Assembly (NCBI GenBank): GCA_002751075.1
Contig: NAOQ01000635.1
Location: 9,865-39,945, forward strand
Reading direction: 5' to 3'
Source of the DNA: Ichthyophonus hoferi
Lineage: Eukaryota; Opisthokonta; Ichthyosporea; Ichthyophonida; Ichthyophonidae
Length of the DNA stretch: 30,081 bases
Part shown: positions 21,986-30,081 of the stretch, one piece after another
How positions within the stretch are numbered: position 1 is the first letter of the stretch
Layout: each line of letters begins with the position of its first letter
Notes under the pieces: generated by a model
What the model saw: only the letters and a program-made list of their open reading frames with translations
The model's database searches: none
Told to the model about the DNA's origin: nothing
Program-made: the position numbers and the translations under genes

Positions 21986-24900
21986 GGATGGGATCAGTTC
22001 GTCTCCCATCTGACCCAAACTTCTTAAAGGGTAATATAACCATGTCACTGGCCGGCTCATCATCCTCAAAGACACGTTTGATTGGTTCAGGGAGTACCGT
22101 CTTTGTATCATCCAATTTCTTTCCTATGCTCCTGAAGAAATCATTTCTAGCCAGCTCCTTATCAAAGATCTTATAGCTCATCTGGTAGACCTTGTAACTA
22201 TAGAGGTCCTCTACTGTATGGGTGTTGTGGGCTTCTCGTACTTCTTGGGCTTCAGTTAGGAGTCTAGGAGGGAGATGGCGAGGGAGAGGGAGAGGGAAAG
22301 AGGAATTGTAAAGGAAATTAGAAGATATGGATATGATTCTATTGGTGGATTAATGGAGGGAACCACTTATGTAAGGAGATTAAAGGAGAGAATTAAGGAA
22401 ATACTATAAAAGGAGGAGCTAATTAATAACATCAATAATATATAAGACATAAAATATATTAAAAAATTAATTATAACCTACCTATATATTTCTTTCTTGC
22501 TTATCCTAATATATATATATATATATATATATCCTAATCATAATTCATATCACTAATAATCTACAAGATATAAAATATAGTAAAATCTAATATAAAAGAT
22601 AACCCACCTATACATTTCTTTCTCATCTGTCTGAACATAGTCTAATACCCTCTCATCCAATCCACTTTTAGAAGCATCTATCCAATAGAATTCAGGCTCA
22701 TTCCTATACCATTGGTACTGACGGTGCGCAAATTTTCTACAACAGAGTGTGATTGGTTAGTTATTTATAGACAGTTCCTTATTTAGTCATATAAGGATAT
22801 GTATACAAATGGTTATATATATAGGTTAATACAATCAAACATGTATAGGTTTATGTATATGTAGGAAAATATATTTACAAACACTAATACAATATTGTTT
22901 ATTTAAAATTAAAACATATTATAGTTATATAGGAGATTATTGATAGATTATAGGTTATAATTGTATATCATAATATATCACAACATATTTTACTATATAC
23001 TCCACTATACTTTACTATATCTTATTTACTATGTCCTACTATACCCTACTATATCTACTATACCCTATTATATCTTACTATGTATACCTATATCTTAACT
23101 ACCTTGTCGCCTGTGCATATTCAGCTAGAAAGGTTTTGAGACCTTTATGTCTTTCATGGCGTGTCCACTATAGGATATTATAATATTAGTACATAGTATA
23201 GTATTAGTACATAGTATAGTATTAGTATATAGTATAGTATTAGTACATAGTATAGTATTAGTACATAGTATAGTATTAGTACATAGTATAGTATTAGTAC
23301 ATAGTATAGTATAATATAATATTAGTATATAGTATAGTATGATGTATAGTGTATTAGCCTATCCTATTCCATCATACTCTATATCATGCGCCTACCTCCT
23401 TCCTATAGGGCCATACAGTATCAAGGTATCTGTTGGCCTCCTTGTAGCCAATGTATTCACTTATTTCCTTCTGATACTTACTACGTAGATCAATAAACTC
23501 CTGTAATAGGATAAAGATCAGGTGAGTAATAAGGGTATATAGGGCTGTGGTGTAGGAATGGATACATAAGGAACCAGTAGGGAGAGCAAGTTAAAATGTG
23601 GAAACAGAGAGATTAGACGATATGTTGATACTATAAGGATATGCTACTATGATACTATAGTTCTATAATGCTATAATAATATAATAATATAATACTATAA
23701 TACTATAATACTGTAATACTATAATATTATAATACTATAATACTATGATACTATAATACTATAATAATATAATAATATAATAATATAATAATATAATACT
23801 ACAATAATATAATACTATAAAACTATAATACTATAATAATATAATACTGTAATACTATACTAATATAATACTCTAATACCATAATACTATGATACTATAA
23901 TACTATAATACTATAATACTATAATAATATAATAATCTAATACTGTAATATTATAATAATCTAATACTGTAATACTATAATAATATAATACTATAATACT
24001 ATAATAATATAATACTCTAATGCAATAATAATAGAATAATATAATACTATAATAATCTATTACTATAATACTATAATACTATAATAATATAATAATATAA
24101 TACTATAATAATATAATACTACAATAATCTAATACTATAATAATTTAATAATATAATACTATAATAATTTAATACTATAATACTATAGTACTATAAGAAT
24201 CTAATACTATAATACTATAATACTATAATACTATAATAATCTAATACTATAATCTATAATAATCTAATACTATAATACTATAACAACACAAACACAATAA
24301 AATAATGATATTAAATATAATGAAACAGTAATAATATATTAATATAATATGTTACATTTCAATAGTCCAATCAAATTACCTCAACTAGTCCCCTTCTCAC
24401 TGTCTTTTCACATCTTAGATCAATTTTCCTATTTAGCTCCAATCGGGTGGCAGATAAAAATACGCATCTGAAATCATATTTACCATCCCCTTCAGCTGAT
24501 TGGATGGTTAGAGGAGTTAATAAATTAATATAAAGACATGTATGTAAGTATGTATATTGGTATATGTTATGTTATATTATAATACATTGCATTACAATCC
24601 TATTACATTGCAGTACATTACATTGTATTGTATGTTCTTCTATTCTATTATATTTGCCTTCTCTCCCACCTCTCCCTCTCTCCCTCTCCCTCTCCCTCTC
24701 CCTCATACATAACCTACGCATGGCATAGGAAGATAGTATCCTTCCAGTGATGTGATGTACCTCCAATGCTCTCTTTAGACGCTTCCACATATTAGTTTGC
24801 ATTTTATTAGCTGCTACTGGGTCTATATCCACCAATCTCTGAAAGCTGTTATAACCCCAGCCAATTAGGTATTAGTAGGAAAGTGAGCATAAGGTAACTA

Positions 24901-26978
24901 AAGGGTAATTATGAATTATGAATGGTTTATTTAAGTTCAAATACAACGTCAGAATAGCATATATACATGTATATTAACATCTATATCTATATATGTTATA
25001 TTTTATTTAGGATAATCTGTATTTTATCCAATCATTCGAGGTTGACTAATGCCTATATAAATTATATGCATCAGATTGTATTTTCCAATCACAAATCATT
25101 AGAACTGGCTTTTGATTGGATAGCTCACTTTTTACTATCATAATATATCCTATCCTATTCCAACCTATCCTATCCGATACTATACTCTACTACCATACAT
25201 AGTAGGGAGTATTAAAATACCTTTTCTCCCAATCATGCCCATCCTCCTCAAATTGCTGTGCAATCACGTGTCAATAGATCATTGGTCGGCATATCCAATC
25301 ATTTCAATGTTTACACTCTCATATGAAATAATTGGTACAATCATAATTGCAATTAATTAAACACGTACATAAAATACCAGTAGGTGTATTGTATGTATAT
25401 ATAGCCTTTATATAGTATAGCATAGTATAACATAAGATAATATACTATAATATAAAATAGTATAGTGTAGTATAGCGTTATACAATATTATATAGTAAAG
25501 TATAATTCAATACAATACAATACAATACAATACAACACAATAAGATACAATATAATATTATAAATTATACTCCCAGTCCCTATCACAATTTTAAGCCAAT
25601 CACATAGATATTTTAAATGTAAACAACCAACCAAGCACGCCTACTAAAAATACCCTATCAATGTATGCCGAAGCCTCAGGGGTAGATGGAGGAGTGGTGG
25701 GTTTCCCTCTTATATATGTCCTTATATAGAAGCTAGATCCTCCCACCACGATTGGTACTTTACCACGGCTAATTATATCCTGCCAATAGACATCTGTTGT
25801 TAAATTTTAGGACAAGAAGAAGTTGTGATTTGTTTGGCATGACAAGTTCTAAAAATTTGTAATAGTATGTATATAATATAATGTATTATAAAAAAATGCA
25901 ACATAATGTAATATAATATAATATAATAAAATGCAATATCATGTAATGTAATATAATAAAATAAAATAAAATAAAATGCAATATAGTGAAATGTAATATA
26001 ATATAATATAGTAAAATGCAATATAATATAGTGTGAGACAAATCAACACAATAGAATATAACACAAGATAATACAATAAAATTCAATCACAATATGATTA
26101 ATAATATACTTATAATATACACTATTTACCCACATATAACCACATACAAATACTACACCTCTGTTGCTTCACGGGCCATCTCGTGGAAGTGACCCGAACT
26201 AAACGGTTCACCCGGGTCAATAATATCGATTCCATGGTGCTTTATACCCTGCCGTGATTCGGGATGGATTTTATCGGAGCCAATGTTCAGCCTCCGATGA
26301 AGCTTAATAGTACCAATGAGAAAATAGATTAAAGGAAGGTTGGTGTGAATATGGATTAAGGATTAGTTTATATTAGTTTATTTTTTCTATATATGGTTAG
26401 CTCGTAAGCTCACTTGGGGTGTTTAAGTGGTTGATATAGGTATGGTATTTGTGAAAGAGGTATATTATATTATGCTATGTTATGTTATGTTATGTTGTGT
26501 TACATTATATCTTATATGCATATCTATATATCCACCTACCCATCTACCCTCCTGCCTGCCTACCTACCCACCTACACATCTAAATATGTAAGTTTTCCCT
26601 CTCCCTCTCCCTCTCCGTCTCTTCCCCTCCCTCTTCCTCTTCCTCTCATTCTATACTCATTATTAAACCTAATATGCCAACATTAACCAATCATATACCT
26701 GTACTGAATCCGCGGATATAATCTCCCCATTGAGTCTCTTAGCCAATCGGATTGAGATATCTGTCTTTCCTACCCCTGTAGGACCAGCCTGACAACAGGT
26801 TAAATGTCAGGTAACTAAATGCATATCATTGGTGGGAAGGGAGAGGGAGATGACGTGAATAAGGAGAAAGTATGTATATAGCGTATATATGTGTAGGTTT
26901 GGTATTGTTTATTTGGTTTTATGTGTACATTTATATATATTGATGTGCTTTTGATGGTTTGTTATTGATATGTTATTA

Positions 26979-27019
<41 letters not shown>

Positions 27020-28426
27020 TCTAAGCTAGTTAACTATAATATAAATAGTATAAATTTAATACTGCCTATATATAAATATTACGCCATTTTCCCTTGCTGT
27101 AATAGATAATGCAATTAAAATACTCGAATATAATGCCAGGAAAACACTATATACATATCTTAAGGCTAATAATCGAGTAATATTATTGGTTAAACAAATT
27201 CACATTTATAAACTACTGCAAAATTCATAAAATTAAAAGATATAATTTTATAACATCCATAACATTCGCATAAACCGTTCTAATAAACTTCCATGGTGTG
27301 ATCATTATGATAATTTAAAAATAAACTTTCCCTATCTGAATTCAATCAGAAAAAAGGAATATAAAATTATTATGATTGGCCCAGTGGAATGTATCCTAGT
27401 AACAAACAAGACAAGAAAACTGACCAATAACATACATCTATTGCTCTAGTTTAAGCCAGTAGAAATACGATACTAAATTATAGCAGAATTTACATAGTAT
27501 TAAAAATTAAAAATTAAACACAATCGGCTAAACTGGAACTAATTGCAAGCAAAACAGTAGCCCTTAACCAATAGATATAAATAGTTGTGGTGATAGCTAA
27601 CTAACCAGAACCAGCACTCTGTTCTTAGGCAACTCTATAGGAGGAGGTGGGATGGGCTCCTTGGTAATTAGCTGATCAGTGGCTCCAGTGATTGGCGCAC
27701 TGGTGGTTTCGGTACATAGCGACCGAAATGGACCTATGAAATAATAGATATATAATCACATATAATTACTATAATTAATAAAATTGATGTAATTACTATA
27801 ACTACTATAATTACTATAGTTAATATAATTACTGTATCTAATATAATTATTATAAGTACTACAATTAATATAATTACTATAGTTAATATAATTGCTATAA
27901 TTAATACAACTATTAGAAGTACTACAACTAATATAATTACTATAGTTAACATAGTTATTATAAGCACTACAATTAATATAATCATTATAGTTAAGAATAA
28001 TTTTAATAGATATTTAAATTTTAAGATTTATTTATGTTCTTTCTGTAATTATTTATAATCTTTTTTTATGCTTATTTTATTACATATCATTAATTAAATA
28101 AAATAAATTTAAGCTAGCCAACCAGCGCGCGCGTAGAGTTAACAAGTTAAATAATAAATAAAAATATTTCCTTCCCAAAATGTCTTTAAAAATGCTTTTG
28201 AAATATATATGGTTTTAAAGATAACCATAATGCCTAAAAAAATGATTACTACGTTACTTCTACGATACCTGAAGGGAAAGAGTATCATACAGATTATTAT
28301 GTATAAGTGAAAAATAGTGAATAGGAAAAGGGAAAGGAAAATGATGTAGAAGTGCGGGTTTGTGTGTGTATACAAATAAAACTATGAGCGACTGTATATA
28401 TATATATGTATTTATGTATGTATGTA

Positions 28427-28467
<41 letters not shown>

Positions 28468-28597
28468 ATGTATGCATGCATATATGTATGAATGTACACA
28501 TTATACATAAAAATGAACAATACAACTTTAACTCACCATTAAGCAAATGCAGATTCACCGGGTATCCAAGTCTTCCTAAAATACCAGCGCGCTGCAT
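21762..28597 (-). CDS. tRNA dimethylallyltransferase (MiaA/TRIT1 superfamily, IPT9-like class), 12 exons
   Basis: The enzyme transfers a dimethylallyl group to A37 of tRNAs that read UNN codons. Exons: 28597-28537, 27733-27606, 26788-26699, 26302-26159, 25779-25654, 25255-25221, 24845-24718, 24495-24380, 23500-23396, 23167-23103, 22736-22608, 22263-21762. All introns are GT-AG and all phases fit, giving 542 residues. The P-loop GPTGVGKT is at 65-72, SADSVQ with the presumed catalytic Asp at 88-93, HHGIDIIDP at 115-123, [10 protein letters not shown] at 152-161, DPVAA at 203-207, IGYKE at 293-297 and [12 protein letters not shown] at 333-344. The YDF-C-FLS block (244-252) and GKP-PSTPEA (166-177) resemble plant IPT9 more than animal TRIT1, and the C-terminal C2H2 zinc finger of TRIT1 is absent. 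Residues 1-60 are Arg-rich and poor in acids at the start, like a mitochondrial leader. The tail 377-542 is not typical of the family. The catalytic core is complete, so it is probably active. Confidence 0.93.
22264..22310. repeat. GGGAGA-type purine tract in intron 11
   Basis: AGGGAGAGGGAGAGGGAAAG on the plus strand, which gives the pyrimidine tract before the last exon on the coding strand, so it doubles as splice-acceptor sequence. Confidence 0.75.
22511..22532. repeat. (AT)n microsatellite in intron 11
   Basis: Eleven uninterrupted AT units. Confidence 0.85.
22990..23095. repeat. CTACTATACC-type repeat in intron 10
   Basis: Imperfect 9-11 bp units (CTACTATAC, CTACTATATC) similar in style to the minisatellite at 15100-15640. 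Confidence 0.6.
23185..23340. repeat. 18-bp tandem repeat in intron 9
   Basis: Seven nearly identical units of ATTAGTACATAGTATAGT between 23185 and 23310, then degenerate units. The third unit has one difference (TATAT for ACAT). High identity means the array is young or kept uniform. Confidence 0.9.
23640..24285. repeat. Long ATAATACT/ATAATAAT minisatellite in intron 8
   Basis: About 640 bp made of ATAATACTATAATACTATA variants in 8-9 bp steps, filling most of the 879-bp intron. Interruptions such as TCTAATACTGTA recur in blocks, pointing to higher-order duplication. Confidence 0.9.
24655..24705. repeat. CCCTCT pyrimidine repeat in intron 7
   Basis: CTCCCTCTCCCTCTCCCTCT on the plus strand, lying just inside the donor side of intron 7. 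The same hexamer type occurs in introns 3 and 11. Confidence 0.85.
25142..25197. repeat. CCTAT-type repeat in intron 6
   Basis: TATCCTATCCTATTCC-ACCTATCCTATCC and further degenerate units next to the exon 6 end of the intron. Confidence 0.6.
25430..25562. repeat. TATAGTATAGT and (ACAAT)n repeats in intron 5
   Basis: A TATAGTATAG-type stretch is followed at about 25505-25535 by uninterrupted ACAAT pentamers. Confidence 0.75.
25870..26095. repeat. AATAT/AAAAT pentamer repeats in intron 4
   Basis: Runs of ATAATATAAT and TAAAATAAAATAAAATAAAA with interspersed ATGCAATAT. Minus-strand open frames across it encode only Ile/Tyr/Leu/His low-complexity sequence. Confidence 0.8.
26461..26650. repeat. 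Three simple repeats in intron 3
   Basis: TATGT pentamers (26470-26500), a CCTACCCACCTAC-like tetramer tract (26530-26578), then CCCTCT/CCTCTT pyrimidine hexamers (26595-26648). The open frame 26477-26686 is an artefact of these. Confidence 0.85.
26972..27018. repeat. (TTA)n microsatellite in intron 2
   Basis: About 15 TTA units with a single GTT interruption. Confidence 0.9.
27760..27998. repeat. TATAATTAATATAATTAC-type minisatellite in intron 1
   Basis: Imperfect units of 12-18 bp built from ATAATTACTATAGTTAATAT. The 83-codon open frame on the minus strand (27985-27734) is Ile/Val-rich purely because of this repeat. Confidence 0.85.
28395..28492. repeat. TATG/TA compound microsatellite in intron 1
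   Basis: TATATG and TATG units flank an uninterrupted TA run (about 28437-28463), followed by TGTATG units. Confidence 0.9.
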
Positions 28598-29189
28598 AGT
28601 TAACTCTTAATTATCCACTCTATATAATAATTATTATTATTTTTATATACAATACAAGATATAATATATATATAATAGCTTCATTGTACGTAAACATACC
28701 TGGCATATATTATAGTAAATAAATACCCGATCGGCTGAGCCACATTTTTAAAATCTTTAACTCACCGATTATAATCAGGGGGTGTCCAATTGTAGTTCTA
28801 ATTTGTAAATTATATTATTATCTCTTTTAAAAATAAATAAACATGCACCTTACCATTGGCTACATAAATGTCAAATATGCGATCACCTTTTTAAAATTTT
28901 ATTATCCTGCCAAATTTAACCACCTCCTGAAATATCATGAAATATCATGCACTAATGTGCAATACTTTATAGACCGGGTAATATACCATTCCCATATCAA
29001 TCAATATATATATATCGGATATAATAAGTTATTATTACAGAATTTAAACCATAAAAAAGGCATTATCGAGTTACATTGCACTAATAGGTAACAAATACTA
29101 TACAAAATGCTATACCTAAGTACATTTTCAGCTCTATTGGAAAAAATGGCAGTTTTTGTTGGAATATGTATAAACTACAATGATTCCCT
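28598..29189. other. Region upstream of the tRNA modification gene; no clear promoter
   Basis: Directly upstream of the ATG on the minus strand the context is TTAACTATGC. No CpG-rich promoter or well-placed TATA box can be told apart from the general AT-rich background. The 82-codon open frame at 28843-29091 (+) has no recognised feature. Confidence 0.3.
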
Positions 29190-29455
29190 ATTTATTTATT
29201 TATATTAAAACACAAAATATATTCTAATTATTTCTGATCTCTTAAAATGCAAGACAGTAGAGACTTTATCAATCAAATTGACAGAGTAATGATATAGATT
29301 GACATTAATACCTGTGTACCATAGTATATTAGCTATACAGTTTGATCTGAACCACTATGTGGTTGAAACGGGGCATCTAGTTTTGTTTCCACCATAATTC
29401 GCCATTTGACATGTGTTATTGTTAGGGTAACAGCATAAAATAAAAACAAGGAATA
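29190..29455 (-). repeat. Dispersed repeat R1, copy D (reverse)
   Basis: On the minus strand it reads TTTTATGCTGTTACCCTAAC, ACTAGATGCCCCGTTTCAAC, CACATAGTGG, CAGATCAAACTGTATAGC and CATTACTCTGTCAA in the order of copy A. It lacks about 35-45 bp present in the other copies after CACATAGTG, where they have a TTAATTTAT-ATTCTAA segment. Confidence 0.7.
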
Positions 29456-30081
29456 TTATAGTTATTTTATATTTTTACTGTTTCTACATTTATTACTTGT
29501 TAGAAGACAATAGTTTTGAATCACTGGCTATAACAACTTTGTATTGAGCTTCAGAGGATCCCTGTTCTTACTTTTGCTTTGATAATTACAATTTAAAAAA
29601 AAATGGTTTTCATGTATTTATATACATGCTAAATAGACTTCTTATTTGTTTTTACGTTGTTTCTACAGTCTAATAACTATAGAAGGAAACACGAGTATGC
29701 TGGGAACACCGTCAAACAGATGAATGGCGGCTAATTGAATAATTAGGTTTAAACCAATACATTTTTGGCATCATTTGAACTTGTATTAGCCAGTAATAAT
29801 CTTTATGATCAGCCCCATTTAAGTTAATGAACACAACTATCAAATTCCGGAATATAACTTTTTCTAATTAGTATAAATTCTCCATGTGATTGTAGTGTAT
29901 GACTCAACCGTTTTCTTTGTTATTCTATGAAACCTTGCATTTATACCTCTTTTGCTCAAAAAGCTAATTCGACTAAATTTCAAGCAAACTTACCTATTAA
30001 CTTCCTTTTACTGCACGAAAACACAATTAAAATAATTAAAAGAATGAATAATAAAACTGCAGTAAACGTTTTAATTTCAAC
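29456..30081. other. AT-rich end of window, no gene seen
   Basis: No open frame of note, no recognised repeat and no RNA gene. Confidence 0.4.

Noticed and set aside
21874-22176. 100-codon plus-strand frame
   Set aside because: Antisense shadow of the last exon of the dimethylallyltransferase gene.
23185-23340. Regular short repeats resembling a CRISPR array
   Set aside because: Units are directly contiguous 18-mers without unique spacers, inside an intron.
24572-24835. 87-codon frame with an RERERERE tract, possibly an RE-rich protein
   Set aside because: Its first part is genuine exon 7, but the RE tract is read-through into the CCCTCT repeat of intron 7 beyond the donor at 24717.
25800-26086. 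Two minus-strand Ile/Tyr/His-rich frames
   Set aside because: Artefacts of the pentamer repeats in intron 4 of the dimethylallyltransferase gene.
27734-27985. Apparent 83-residue hydrophobic protein (Ile/Val-rich)
   Set aside because: Translation of the intron 1 minisatellite; regular periodicity rather than a membrane helix pattern.
28139-28520. His/Tyr/Ile frames on the minus strand
   Set aside because: Translation of TATG and TA microsatellites within intron 1.

Overview
The window looks like nuclear DNA of an invertebrate animal. It is very AT-rich, has spliced genes with GT-AG introns, many microsatellites and many diverged dispersed repeats. A sponge or another early-branching animal would fit, but nothing in the sequence fixes the species. 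No rRNA, tRNA or CRISPR array is visible.

The best-supported gene lies on the minus strand between 28597 and 21762. Twelve exons with consistent GT-AG boundaries and phases give a 542-residue tRNA dimethylallyltransferase (MiaA/TRIT1 superfamily). Several signatures resemble the plant IPT9/bacterial-type class more than the usual animal TRIT1: the region after VVGG, a YDF-C-FLS block, an RKFAHRQ-WYR block and no C-terminal zinc finger. It has a likely mitochondrial leader and an unusual C-terminal tail of about 166 residues containing a 40-residue duplication. Nearly every intron carries a simple repeat.

The second gene is an intact intronless 209-residue four-helix membrane protein at 13986-14615 (+) with a claudin/PMP22-like layout. 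A weaker candidate is a set of phase-compatible exons at 16528-18526 (+) of unknown identity.

The left part (1-13.4 kb) is mostly transposon-derived. It starts with the 3' part of a broken Tc1/mariner-IS630 transposase, followed by a 21-bp minisatellite. A region of dispersed repeats follows: five copies of one family (R1), two inverted copies of another (R2) about 5.3 kb apart, and families F2 and F3. A fossil of a formerly coding element occupies about 11.2-13.4 kb. A conserved coding-like module occurs twice, at 5.1-5.5 kb (-) and 19.35-19.8 kb (+).

The stretch 14.6-21.7 kb holds a 540-bp minisatellite, further F2 and F3 copies and little else. The last 1.5 kb has one more R1 copy and no gene I can support. 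The two real genes show no sign of working together; they are simply neighbours in a repeat-rich region. Repeat limits were found by eye and are approximate.
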